A program made the translations under genes and the position numbers. DNA of 64,000 nt from Trichostrongylus colubriformis (taxonomy: Eukaryota > Nematoda > Chromadorea > Rhabditida > Trichostrongylidae), in contig OZ022258.1 of NCBI GenBank assembly GCA_963978905.1, positions 54,234,591 through 54,298,590 of the forward strand, read 5' to 3'. Numbering within the stretch: the stretch's first letter is position 1; every line of letters starts with the position of its first letter. Shown in pieces: positions 1-11,147 of the stretch. The notes beneath the pieces were generated by a model. It was not told where the DNA came from and searched no databases. It worked only from the letters and a program-made list of their open reading frames with translations.

Positions 1-38
1 TTTCAGAAAACTTTCCCAGCTTATTGTACTTTTTGCCC

Positions 39-473
39 TTAAAGGAATCGTCCACGGAAAATGAGTTTTTGTGTTACCCATATATTTATGTTGTATTTGC
101 CTAATGTTGCCCTCATGCAAAATTTCACGCGAAAAAATGTAAATCTGGCTGAGATACAGCACCACAAAGTGCGGTCCCAGTGGGCGGGGCCTCCGTGTAA
201 AAGGCTCGTCCCGTTTTCCGCCGCCGTTGGGAACGGAGAGTGGGACTGTTTACGTAACCTTCTGTTCCTACAATGCGTCTCAGACCACGGCGGATGCGGT
301 ACGAGGCTTTTATACGGAGGCCCCGCCCACTGGAACAGCACTTTGCGGTGCTGTATCTCAGCCAGATTCACATTTTTTTTCGCGTGAAATTTGGCATGAG
401 GCCCACACTAGGCAAATACAACATAAACATATGGGTAAAACAAAACTCATTTTTCCGTGGGCGATTCCTTTAA
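39..473. mobile_element. Foldback MITE, family F (copy 1)
   Basis: This is a non-autonomous, almost fully palindromic element of about 430 bp. The left end reads TTAAAGGAATCGTCCACGG and the right end is its near reverse complement. The two arms stay complementary far inward (cacaaagtgcggtcccagtg on the left, its complement near 320-345). There is no transposase; long ORFs on both strands arise only because the arms mirror each other. Other copies lie at 13696, 16402 (divergent), 22290, 42096 and 55329. No clear direct target duplication is visible. Confidence 0.85.
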
Positions 474-1749
474 CTCGTCCACCCCCTGCCCCCAATCCCC
501 CCCCCCCCTCCGCATACCGGTATTTGGAGATGACTGCCTAAAAATTGGCTTTACTTAGCAAAATAAACACGTGCTAATCGAGCGCTTTCATAAGAGATAG
601 TGTTTGACTGGACCGCTTGAAAAGGTTCATTTCGCCAAACGAGGGCATGCTCTAAGGAGGAGAAAATAACGTGTTCAGTTTTTTTCTTGGAAAATTCTGG
701 TGGGCAATAGAAAAACTACGCTCACTCTCCTCCACCCATCACTTTTGGGATAATGAAGCTTCGAGGCGGCAATCCCTTCTAGGGGTCTTATTGCCCCGGA
801 AGAGGTTGTACAGCTCGGCCAATCTCATCGACATGTTTGACCCTCACCTGTGGTGACGGAAAAAATGAAACATGAACAGTGTGGAGCGCAGAACGACCAA
901 ATTTCAAAAAATCGGGTGTATGCCATTAGGACAGAAAATTCGCTTTGCAGCATTCGGACGTGAAACGACAACAACTCATTTGAATTCCCGCCAAACAACC
1001 TCTGGACCACTTTCGGCGGGAAGGGGCCGTTCAGACATTCGCGCCCAGTGTTGGTTGTCGTTCACGTGCCGTCTGGGCTCCGGCCTCGTGAACGATGCTT
1101 TAAAGAGGAATATCTCAGCCGGATTAGGCATTTCGCATGAAACTTGCAGTTGGCATAAGGTGAATACATAGGTAACAGAAAAACACAAATTCATAATTAA
1201 ATAATGATTCCTTGAAGAACAAAGGTTTCACCACAACTGGGCAACTGGCAGATCAGCAGGAAGCGGCTCTTAAAGCCTCTGAGCTGAGATATCGGAAAAT
1301 CATGGGCTTGCTTAGAAAATAAGCGGCTATTACAGCCGTTGAACCGAAAATATCGAAAAATCACGGACGTGCTCGGAAAATGGGACGAATTGATCGAGGA
1401 TGGCGGGAACTACTTCGATTTATCATCTGTTACCCTCATTTATTCTCTTATTTATTGCAAAGTGGGATATTCCGAACAAAAAGGTTGGAGATGGAAAGTT
1501 TGCTGGACAACAAAATATATGACCGACATTATGTCGCCCTCCCTCGAGTGCAAGATATTCATTAAGCTATAGCAGTGAAGAGAAAGGGAGGTCCACACCA
1601 AGGATTTGAAGACTTAGCGAGGCCCTTGACGAGAACACAGAAATTTCGGGACTACTGTACCATCACTAGCCTACGCACTACGAGCACGTCAAAGGATAAT
1701 TTTCGCATTTGGTGCAAATGCACCAAATTGGTGCAGCGAAATTTTTCTC
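474..1749. other. Intergenic, with a decayed F-related repeat
   Basis: No gene recognised. About 870-1195 resembles the divergent F copy at 16402 (shared gtgtggag, cccgcc.aacaacct, tatctcagccgga and gcatttcgcatgaaac blocks) and looks like an eroded foldback element. A C-rich run lies at about 478-510. The rest shows no coding signal I can support. Confidence 0.4.
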
Positions 1750-1752
1750 TTA

Positions 1753-1926
1753 GGCCGCGTTCATACTTTGCGGTGCCGCAGGCAGGGCGTGGTTGCGTTG
1801 CTCTGTGTCTCCGCCTGTGCCACTCCGTTTCGTTGCCTGCGTCGTCTCTGCACCTCTCTCGTGCCATCCCTATTCGATGCCTATGAAGACAATCACGCCC
1901 TGCCGGCGCAAAGTATGAACGCGGTC
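1753..1926. mobile_element. PIF/Harbinger-like MITE with TTA target duplication
   Basis: 174-bp element with terminal inverted repeats GGCCGCGTTCATACTTTG on the left and the complement (caaagtatgaacgcggtc) on the right. It is flanked on both sides by the trinucleotide TTA (1750-1752 and 1927-1929). A 3-bp TWA target duplication with GGCC-type ends is characteristic of PIF/Harbinger elements. No transposase is inside, so it would need one in trans. Confidence 0.75.
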
Positions 1927-1929
1927 TTA

Positions 1930-4900
1930 ACAATATCGTTGAAAATTGTCACTTAAGGGTTATTAACAATGCTGATCGCGAATACGACATCCATTGAGAT
2001 TCTTTCGTCATTCATCACAATTGCAGCGTTGCTAATATCTAGTAGGTACACCACAGAATTCTCGCGATTTCTGCCTAAGGCTGAGGTTATACCTTGCGGG
2101 TCGTCCAGACCGCCCGGTCAGAAGCGCGCGCAGTACCCATCTTTTAGAAGCTTCGGAAACGAAAACACGTTACATGAAACAACAAACAAATAAATACGTT
2201 ACATGAACATGAAATCACAATCGAAAAAAATTGATGCACCAAAGCATTCAAAAGCCGGGTAGTGCGCGCGCAACCACTGTAGTGTACGTCGCGGTCTGCA
2301 ATTTTGCGATAATTCGATCGTAACCTCGGTCTAAGCCTCAAAGGCACCAGTAGGGGTAAGGGTAAATTGAGATTTGGGAGTGCATATTCTCTGAAAACGA
2401 AGCTTTTACCTCAAAGGAGGTCATATGTGGCAAAAATCGCATTGAAAAAAGCGGCTTGGGGTCTTATAACGAGCCCGCAGCTCGGCATGCCGTTATGCGG
2501 CCGGGGGAGTCGCTCTGGAGGGGCGGGACAGCTATCGAAGCCGGCTGGTTCAGACTCTGGCCTGTCTTCAGTCCACCCCACTAGTGACGCAAAGGACGAG
2601 AGAGAAGGGGGTTTTTCGGATTCCTATTCCTCGGTTTTTTCGCGGTTTTATGCCGGTCTTTCTCTACTACTACATTGCTGAGCACATCTACTATCATATT
2701 CCACAGTCAGCCGAATTACCCCTTCTGGTGTCTTTGAAAAACGAAATGGATTTTTTTCCTCTTTACTAAGTTCCAAGCGGAAAATACCTTCAAGTGTGGA
2801 AATTGATAATTTTAGGATAGTATCAGCTGAAGGACAACCGGGTAGATGACTTTCCTCAGCTACATCAGCACTACTGCAGCACAAATGAACAATTCTTGAG
2901 CCAAACGGTGTACGTGCCAAAAATGCCATATCCGTGATCAGCATTCAACCACCTTTGAATGACAATTTCGAACGGAATTAGAGAGAAAAGTTTATGCATG
3001 AATTTGGTGCAATTGCACCACATTGGCGCCAACGTAAACGGATGGTATTCTTGAGAATTAAACAACCTCTATATACGAATTTCAGCGAATCTTTTTTGAC
3101 AAGCTCACGGCATCTGGAGCAATAATAGTTGGAAGTGCCGAAATTTTTAATCGAGGTGGTGATTTAAATGAGCGATTGTGTGAGTCAAGAAGATAATGCG
3201 AAGAAAAATTTTAGCTGTATACGAAAAGCGCTCCAATCCTTGACGCGGAGTTACTGTTGTCCAGTTATATCATTTCCTTTTTGCTCTCATAATTCTCTGA
3301 ATCAATCAGACGCAGTATAACCAACTGCAGTCGGTGTGCAGGACATTAGCAGAGACGGGAAATTGAAGCTTCCAACTGCTAATGCAGAGACGTCAACAAA
3401 TTAATCTGGATACAAGTAAGGTGAAGCAGAGGTTAAAGAGACCGTTAGGGGCAATTTTGGCAGATTGCGGGATCACTCTGGAATATGAAATATGAGGTGA
3501 TCAGAAAAGATGGAACGGAACAAAATGGTCAAAAACCGGAGAAGTAGGAATTCAGAAACTCTCCTTGCCACTGCTTTCTTTTCGTCCCTCTGCATCACTC
3601 GGTGTTGACTGTAGATGCAGACGGTCGAGGGTCTAAGTCAGCCAGCATAAACGCTGCCGCGTCCCTACGTCAACTCGTGCGGAGGGTGCGAGGCTGTGCA
3701 GTACAATGTTCGTTCACAGAGAATATGTGTTTTCTGTTTTCATTCTTTCCTTACTCCTGGCGAGGCCCTTCAAAAGGCTCCACTTCACTTTACAGAAATG
3801 CAAAGCAACTCAGGCCAGTCGAGGCTCAGTGTTCGGAGATTTTCAGAAGAACGCATAGAGTGCTCTTTAGCACGAATACTATTATGGATCCGGAATGAAA
3901 TTTCTGTCAGTTCTAATCACAATACAGCATTTTGCACTATATTACGTTCAGGCGCCTGCCAGTATCTTCAACGGAAAGTCTAAAACTGTTCAACACTAAT
4001 TATAGTTTACTTATCATAGACAAAACATGTTACCCTTTACTTCTCGATGGAATTAAAGACAGCTAGCTCAGGAATTTGATTCTTTATTCCACCCTATCCC
4101 TTTCCCTCCCACCCTAAAAATATTAACTAGTGTATTAAATATTGAAGAATCAAGTTTCGCTGATTCGATTCCGAATTTCGTTGAAGGCCATATGCAGCCA
4201 GACAGTAAACTTCCGAGAGGAATTCATCTACTTATTCTGATGCCCTGTGATTTAATCTCTTGCGGTTGTTCAACTCATCTATCCTTCAAAGTCCTTAGGC
4301 AGGCTTGAAAGATTAAACAGATTATCTGAACACTGGTTTCCTGCCAATGGAAGCCGCGTAACACGTTGTGCACCACAAAAAATGACCGCCTCTAAGCATT
4401 TGATCCTTTTCAAATTAAGCTTCTCCGCAGTGAGACGAAGCTTCTTATGGTAACCGCAAAACATAAGATACCCTGCTGAAACATCCCTGCTCAGGGAGTT
4501 CGTTATAAAGCCCTTTGCAAGCACACACCAGTCAGCTCCGTTAATTACTGGACACAGAGAGGTGGTAACAGAAGTGGCAAATATCATAAACATAGCCGGA
4601 AATAAACAAATAAAGATATCCATAGTAAGAGACCTCAACTGGAAAACATGACCGCAATGGGCCACCTATAGCCAGGAAGAACTAACCAAGTGAAAGTGCC
4701 GGAGCCAAGCTAAAGAGCTGTCTCCTGCCACTAACGATGGGAGGGACCATAGCTGTCGTTGCAATTACCTCCTCCATGTCTGAGGCAGGAGATTTAAGGC
4801 GTTGCAAAAGAGGCACGGCATTGTTCCTAAATATAGGGCTGTAATTACGGACACACCTTTTTACGATTCTGCCTTCCTCTCTTCGAAATAGTCCCTTCTC

Positions 4901-4961
4901 CCAGTTAAAGAACATTATTCCCACAGCTGATTCCCGTTTGGACTGCTTAATCCTCAAATCC
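1930..4961. other. Intergenic, no gene recognised
   Basis: No convincing exon chain. 2580-2740 and 3560-3760 belong to a low-identity dispersed repeat (gtgacgcaaaggacgag / ctctgcatcact type) that recurs near 43740-43900 and 56750-56900. Minus-strand open stretches at 4279-4665 and 4682-4987 contain hydrophobic segments, but I see neither a start nor splice sites that join them. Confidence 0.35.
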
Positions 4962-5652
4962 CCCAATCTGAACGCTAAAGCGATCAATAATTTCGCAATA
5001 TGGAAACAATTTTGCCAACTTTACTAAGAGTGGGGAGAACGCTGTCAGGTTAACCACCTATCAAGAGACATACAGTAGCGCTCAAAAGTATTCGGCCAAA
5101 CACTTTTTGTCATAACTTTTTTTTCTACTTGACCAAATTTGACAAAATTTTAATATGTAGTGCCTAAACCTATTGTCAACATTTCCTTCTACTTGAGTGC
5201 CGCTTGATTCTTTTCATGGTTTTTTACAAGAATTTACTACCAGACCACCGAAAAAAAGAAAAAGGCTCGGTCAAGAAAAACGGCTTCCTTTACAAAAATA
5301 GAACCAGCAAGCCTCAGAGAATATAAATATTTTGTAGAAAGACCACGACTTCTGATGACAGTGGCACAGCGGGACGGCAAAGGGATGGCCCTCCAAAAAC
5401 AAAGAATTGCATTTAACCATGTAACTTACACCGTTGAGCGCCAAAATAGTATAATTAGTATGCAGTGTCTCTAAGTACAACATACTAAAATTTCTCTTAA
5501 ATCGGTGCAGTTGCAAAAAAGTTACCAGTGAAAACCAAAGTGAAAGACCATTTCGCCGAAGACTTTTGAGCGCTACTGTATGTAGCTTGGTCCTCGTAAA
5601 GAAGGACTGATATTTCGTTGAAATATGCTTTTTATGTTTGTTACCAAAAGTA
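4962..5652. repeat. Left copy of a 691-bp direct repeat flanking the LINE
   Basis: This segment recurs without indels at 7967-8657 (constant offset 3005). By eye I find one difference, A at 5159 against G at 8164. The copies bracket a LINE fragment exactly: one ends at the LINE's 3' tail, the other starts at its truncated 5' end. That is the layout of a target-site duplication, though of exceptional length; an independent segmental duplication is the alternative. Confidence 0.9.
5071..5580. mobile_element. Tc1-like MITE (copy in left repeat)
   Basis: 510 bp including TA at both ends. The terminal inverted repeat begins TACAGTAGCGCTCAAAAGT and extends about 26 bp with one mismatch (tattcggcc against tcttcggc). 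TA target duplication and this style of end are typical of the Tc1/mariner superfamily. Inside, the plus strand has a basic stretch (PPKKRKRLGQEKRLPLQK, about 5245-5300) suggestive of a transposase N-terminus, but stop codons follow, so this is a dead internal-deletion derivative. An identical copy sits at 8076-8585. Confidence 0.8.
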
Positions 5653-7966
5653 TTTATTTATTTATTTATTTAAAATACACTCATACGAGTGTGCCCAAAT
5701 CAGGGAAGATGACATAGTCAAATGCATTATAGCAGTCAATAAATGGACGAAAACTAAACATAAAACAAGCCCAAAGTGAAGAAAAAAAACATCACTAAGG
5801 ACTTAAAACGATTATAAAAGAGCGCAAGGAGAAAAGGAAGTGATAGGGCAGTGCCCGTTGGTCCCATGAGATAGACCAGATAAAGGAAAAAGAATTTGAC
5901 CCAAAGCTACTGGAGGTAGGTTCCTTCCAAACCAAAGTAATCAACATAGTTGAAGCAGATAAAAATTACAAATCCCATGTCCAGGAGAATACCAAGCCTG
6001 CACTCCTCCTTATAAGTATACGTGGTCATATGCGAAATGATAAGGTGGATGGTGCTAGGGATAACACCACTCGACAAGAGCACTTGGGCATGCAAGTCGA
6101 ACCACGGAACCAGATTTTCGGCTGTTAGGTATTCCCTACCCCTAACAATCTGATTCCAGGCCCACCAAGAGAAATTAAGAAGAAAACAGTGGGCATGCGT
6201 GCAAGCCATAGTAGGAGTAATCAGAACTAAATGCTCAAATCAAAGCTGGAAGGCCGCCAGACCTCACAGTATCAGTGAACCAAAAAAAGCAGTGATCAAG
6301 AATAGCAGAATACCAGTAGTAGTAGTAAGAGCAGGCCATGACAGAAAAGGAGCAAACAACTATCGGAAACAGAAAATGGGAGCAAGGCACGAAAACGTGA
6401 TGTTGCCTATTTACAGTCAACGGTCCATCAGAAGGTGTTGCGATGAGAAATCGTAGCACACAAGTCGCACTTTGTAGCGAAATCAAGAGCTCAAAAATAA
6501 CCATCCGAGTCCTCAGAAGGGGTGCCAACCGATCAGTGAAATCCTTGCTGCAGTTGCATTTATCGAGGCTGTAGCGAGTGGGCGGTAACACAGCCGTACA
6601 CGGATGCATATCGGTGAGAATGACGACGTTAAGCCAATGATCCATCAGAAGTTGTTGCGATGATGTTCGTAGCACAAGAGTCGCACGTCGCAAGCGAAAT
6701 CAAGAGATGTAGCTAAACCACAGACCACCACATCTGTCCCTCTGCAACAAGTAAGGAAACACTGCAATGAGAAATGATCTTAATAGGCATCCTGAAGGTC
6801 TAGAATCTGAAGCAAGTCTATCTTATTCAATCTATGTTTGAATACGTGACTATTCTGAGCACTCATAACTTCCCTAGGAAGTAGCTGAAACCATCGTGCA
6901 ACGCGATAAAGGAAGAAATCAAATAGCCGACTAGCACTTCTATTCTGAATTTTGGCATAGTGCAAGTTGAATCCATTACCTCGCTCACTACCCGGCCTGA
7001 ACACCCAATACTTATTTGGGGCCAGCTTTAATTCCTTCCGAAGTAACTGAAACCCAAAAACAAGATCAGAGACTACTCTTCGATATCGCAAAGATCTCAG
7101 CCCAAGCCACTGTAGCCTTTCCTTATAGGAAGGTAAATGCCGCCTACAACATCTCTTATGCAACCGAAGGAAAACTAGTCTAGTGAACACCTGCTGTACC
7201 CTCTCAAGTTTCAGTATGTCCTTTCTAACAATCGGATTCCAAACTTGGGAAGCATACTCTAAGTGTGGCAAAACATAGGCTTTGTAAAGCCGAACAAGAA
7301 TATCAGTTCTGTTACAGCGGATGTTACGAAAAACACCAAACAGGGAAGCAAAAGCTTTTTTAGTCACTTGTTCCACATGGGAAGAGAGTTTCAAGTCAGA
7401 GTCGATAAAAACACCGAGATCTCTGACAGTATCACATCTTCTCAGAGAAACACCATTCACAGTGTAATTGAATGCCGCTCCCTTCCCAATGTGCAGCACA
7501 AAACACTTGTTCAAATTAATCGACAGATCTAAGTTAGCAGCCCACAATGTCAACTGCTCAAGTGATCGCATCAGAGTGGTACGAACTGTTTCGCAATTTG
7601 ATTCATCATATATTCCGTATAGCTTAACATCATCTGCGTAGATCTGTACTTTAATGTCAAAGGAGCTTCTTAGGCTATGAACCAAATCAAAAGTATATAT
7701 CAAAAACAGAAGAGGGGACAAAACTCCTCCTTGTGGCACTCCACTGGAGCAGTGATGCTTGTTTGAGAAATCACAGCCCACCTTCACTGTCATATGTCTT
7801 TCACATAAATACGATGATAGCCAATTCAATAGGTGACCATCTATACCAAGACTTTCAAGTTTGTGCAATAGCTTATAATGGTTGACTCTATCGAATGCTT
7901 TGGTTAAGTCCACATAGATTACATCAACATATTTCCCTTGATTTACATTTTTTTTTTACATTTTTT
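5651..7966 (-). mobile_element. 5'-truncated CR1/jockey-type LINE
   Basis: Non-LTR retrotransposon fragment on the minus strand. Its 3' end is an (AAAT)n tail (5651-5672 as seen on the plus strand), its body carries a reverse transcriptase (6780-7960), and its 5' end is cut off inside the RT domain at about 7966. Simple 3' repeats instead of long poly(A), and 5' truncation, are typical of CR1-like elements. Between the ORF stop and the tail lies about 1.1 kb, long for such a 3' end. It includes an imperfect direct duplication of about 80 bp (about 6420-6500 and 6640-6715), so it may contain a later insertion. The element is flanked by the 691-bp direct repeat. Confidence 0.85.
6780..7960 (-). 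CDS. Non-LTR retrotransposon reverse transcriptase, N-terminally truncated
   Basis: RNA-dependent DNA polymerase that would copy the element's RNA at a nicked target. Seen directly: palm motif A (VDLTKAFDRVNH), the GVPQGGVLSPLLF block, the catalytic YADD motif in context IYADDVKLYG, then a thumb/C-terminal region ending FKHRLNKIDLL...DAY and a stop. Reading runs open upstream of the first possible start (GKYVDVIYVDLTKAFD) to the truncation point, so the fingers part of the RT and any endonuclease/ORF1 are missing. No frameshift or stop interrupts the remaining about 390 codons, implying a recent insertion. It cannot be a full functional protein. Clade assignment (CR1 versus jockey) is by motif feel only. 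Confidence 0.88.
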
Positions 7967-8657
7967 CCCAATCTGAACGCTAAAGCGATCAATAATTTCG
8001 CAATATGGAAACAATTTTGCCAACTTTACTAAGAGTGGGGAGAACGCTGTCAGGTTAACCACCTATCAAGAGACATACAGTAGCGCTCAAAAGTATTCGG
8101 CCAAACACTTTTTGTCATAACTTTTTTTTCTACTTGACCAAATTTGACAAAATTTTAATATGTGGTGCCTAAACCTATTGTCAACATTTCCTTCTACTTG
8201 AGTGCCGCTTGATTCTTTTCATGGTTTTTTACAAGAATTTACTACCAGACCACCGAAAAAAAGAAAAAGGCTCGGTCAAGAAAAACGGCTTCCTTTACAA
8301 AAATAGAACCAGCAAGCCTCAGAGAATATAAATATTTTGTAGAAAGACCACGACTTCTGATGACAGTGGCACAGCGGGACGGCAAAGGGATGGCCCTCCA
8401 AAAACAAAGAATTGCATTTAACCATGTAACTTACACCGTTGAGCGCCAAAATAGTATAATTAGTATGCAGTGTCTCTAAGTACAACATACTAAAATTTCT
8501 CTTAAATCGGTGCAGTTGCAAAAAAGTTACCAGTGAAAACCAAAGTGAAAGACCATTTCGCCGAAGACTTTTGAGCGCTACTGTATGTAGCTTGGTCCTC
8601 GTAAAGAAGGACTGATATTTCGTTGAAATATGCTTTTTATGTTTGTTACCAAAAGTA
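7967..8657. repeat. Right copy of the 691-bp direct repeat
   Basis: Same sequence as 4962-5652 apart from one base. It starts right after the T-rich truncated 5' junction of the LINE and ends at ...ttaccaaaagta, continuing into aacaagttacag, which is presumably the original flanking DNA. Confidence 0.9.
8076..8585. mobile_element. Tc1-like MITE (copy in right repeat)
   Basis: Second copy of the TA-flanked element described at 5071, duplicated as part of the 691-bp repeat and not by its own transposition: the homology continues more than 70 bp beyond both of its ends. Confidence 0.8.
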
Positions 8658-9129
8658 AACAAGTTACAGTGAATAAATAAGTTGGAGAGACTTTAAGAAA
8701 TCAATTATCAATCGTTTTCATCTCAAACTTACTACTATTTCGTTGTTTGATTATGTTTGCTACCGAAAGTAAACAAATTACAGTAAATTAATTAGTTGTA
8801 GTAACTTTAGGAAATTAATCAACATCATCATCAACATCATTAGAACTATGTTATGTGGAACGTCGTTCCACACAGCTTCAGGCGCCGCTTGTCCTGTCGT
8901 CATCGATCACACCACACACACACACATACACACTGTAACCTCCGTACACGAATTACGCCCCGTTACCACGGCGTTTCACTGCAGACAATGTCTCGCCGCT
9001 CGATTCGGGTAAATAGTTTACGTCAAGGTTATGCATTGAATAATACCCATGGGCAAGCTGCGCATTACTATTGGCATTTTACCCCGTGGAAAACTTGATT
9101 GCTTGTGAATGACCTTACGGAAGGAAGCT
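8658..9129. other. Upstream region of the glycine-rich gene
   Basis: No gene seen. Holds a short (CA)n tract at about 8910-8930 and AT-rich sequence. A locally repeated phrase (gttaccaaaagtaaacaa at about 8645 and gctaccgaaagtaaacaa at about 8759) points to an older short duplication. It presumably contains the upstream regulatory DNA of the gene at 9183. Confidence 0.4.
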
Positions 9130-9137
9130 TATAAAAG
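9130..9137 (+). promoter_or_regulatory. TATA box of the glycine-rich protein gene
   Basis: TATAAAAG lies 53 bp upstream of the ATG at 9183. The spacing leaves room for a short 5' leader of about 20-25 nt. Strong TATA boxes are common in highly expressed nematode structural genes. Confidence 0.6.
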
Positions 9138-9182
9138 CGGGTGAAGCACCACTATACACAACCAACCAAGCATCTCACAGCA

Positions 9183-11082
9183 ATGAGAAGTATTTGTGTT
9201 GCAGCTTTGCTCGTCTCAGCTTACTGGTAGGATCTCATTTTCCTTTCTCACCATTTCTTTGGAATCACTAATTATTTATTTCTCATTCTATTATTTATTA
9301 AAGAAAAAACATATTTTTACAGCCAATATGCGTCTGCCGGTGGCGGCGGAGGCGGCTACTCGGGAGGTGGCGGCTACGCCGGAGGAGGAGGCGGCTACTC
9401 TGGCGGAGGAGGCGGCTATTCCGGTGGAGGAGGCGGCTACTCCGGCGGAGGTACAAATTTCCCTTACTTTTCTTGTCTTCTGGGACTATAAATCATCCCA
9501 AATAGAGAAAAACGTCGTCCATGATTCTCATGAAACACCCATCGTTTCAGGCGGTGGTGGTAGCTACGCATCTAGCGGAGGCGGTGGCAGTTATGGTGGC
9601 AGCATGGGTGGAGGTAGCTATGGTGGCAGCATGGGAGGAGGCAGCTATGCCGGCGGTGGCAGCATGGGCGGCGGCAGCTATGCCGGCGGTGGCGGAATGG
9701 GAGGAGGTCAGCTAGCTTTTCCTTATTTTCATTAGATGATAAGAATTTAAGAGCTTCTATACTTTTGTAATTCAAATAATATTTTTCCAGGAGGCGGAGG
9801 TTATTCATCCGGCCCAAGCTATGGCGGAGGTGGAATGGGAGGAGGTAGCTATGGTGGAGGAATGTCGAAAGGCGGCTATGCTGGCAGCACTGGTGGAGGC
9901 AGTTACGGCGGCAGCATGGGTGGAGGCAGCTACGGTGGCAGCATGGGAGGCGGCAGCTATGCTGGCGGTGGCGGAATGGGAGGAGGTCAGCTAGCTTTTC
10001 TTGCTTTTCATTCAGTGATAAGAATTCAATAATTTTTCTACTTCCCTACAAAACTATTCAAATAATACTATTTTAGGAGGCGGAGGTTATTCATCCGGCC
10101 CAAGCTATGGAGGTGGAATGGGAGGAGGCAGCTACGGCGGCGGCATGAGTGGAGGTAGCTACTCTGGCGGTGGAGGAGGTGGAGGTGAGTAATGGATGCA
10201 TCAATGTCGACGTTGAAACTTACGAAACTCCCAAAATGGCTAGAAAACCTGCCTTCCGGAACTTCGCAAGCAAATTCAATGAATACGATAATTTCAGGCG
10301 GTGGCGGCTATGCAACTGGTCCCAGCTATGGCGGCGGAATGGGAGGAGGCAGCTATGGCGGCAGCATGGGTGGAGGCAGCTACGGTGGCAGCACCGGCGG
10401 CGGAAGCTATGCTGGCAGCACTGGAGGAGGCAGTTATGGCGGCAGCATGGGTGGAGGCAGCTACGGTGGCAGCACCGGCGGAGGAAGCTACGCTGGCGGT
10501 TCTGGTGGAGGCAGCTATGGCGGCAGCATGGGTGGAGGCAGCTACGGTGGCAGCGCCGGCGGAGGAAGCTATGCTGGCGGTAGCGGTGGAGGCAGCTACG
10601 GTGGCAGTATGGGTGGAGGCAGCTACGGTGGCAGCATGGGTGGAGGCAGTTACGCTGGAAAAAGCGGTGGCGGTGAGTTCAAATCATAAACGGTAATCCA
10701 TTGATCTATCAAGAAAATCCCATTTATAGGTTATTCAAGTGGATCATCGATGAGCGCTCCAGTAGCACCACCACCTATGCCAGCACCAGCTGCACCTATG
10801 GCTCCCCCATCAGGAGGAGGATACCAACAAACTGGTGGCAGTTACGGTGGCGGAGTCGCTCCACCACCAGTTAGTCCACCAGCATGTAAGTGACTCGATT
10901 ATACTTTTTTGGAAAGCTTGCAATGACCTATGGAAAGCCTCGCATTCAATCTGCTATTTTCAGCTGGAGGCTACTCGCAAACGTCGCCCTATAAGCAACG
11001 TGTAGTCAAGAACAAAGTGTTAGCAGCACAACGGGTGATGGCAGCGAAACGAGCAGTAGTCCGACAGGCCAAGCAGGCTTAA
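9183..11082 (+). CDS. Secreted glycine-rich structural (cuticle-type) protein, 8 exons
   Basis: Model: 9183-9226, 9323-9450, 9551-9706, 9791-9985, 10077-10184, 10298-10672, 10730-10885, 10964-11082; 1281 nt, 426 residues plus TAA. All introns have GT/AG ends and every junction keeps frame. Exon 1 encodes a signal peptide (MRSICVAALLVSAYC). Then come long GGGSYGGS-, GGGGYSG- and MGGGSYAG-type repeats, a Pro/Ala-rich linker (exon 7), and a basic tail rich in Lys, Arg, Val and Ala (exon 8). Introns 2 to 7 all split a codon after its first base, so the repeat exons 3-6 are symmetrical and can be duplicated without frameshift. It resembles nematode Gly-rich cuticle or eggshell proteins; I infer an extracellular structural role. 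No enzymatic motif. Tyrosines in the repeats could serve cross-linking. A TATA box at 9130 and AATAAA at 11142 support a complete gene. Confidence 0.9.
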
Positions 11083-11141
11083 ACTCTTTCGTTTGTACAC
11101 ATTATGATCTTAGAACAGAGCTTTCTATATAGGAATACACG

Positions 11142-11147
11142 AATAAA
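11142..11147 (+). terminator. Polyadenylation signal of the glycine-rich gene
   Basis: AATAAA located 60 bp after the TAA stop at 11080-11082, a usual nematode 3' UTR distance. Confidence 0.7.

Noticed and set aside
9196..9735. Long plus-strand ORF overlapping the glycine-rich gene
   Set aside because: Reads the wrong frame (Ala/Val/Glu repeats) and through introns; the spliced Gly/Ser/Tyr frame with a signal peptide is the real one.
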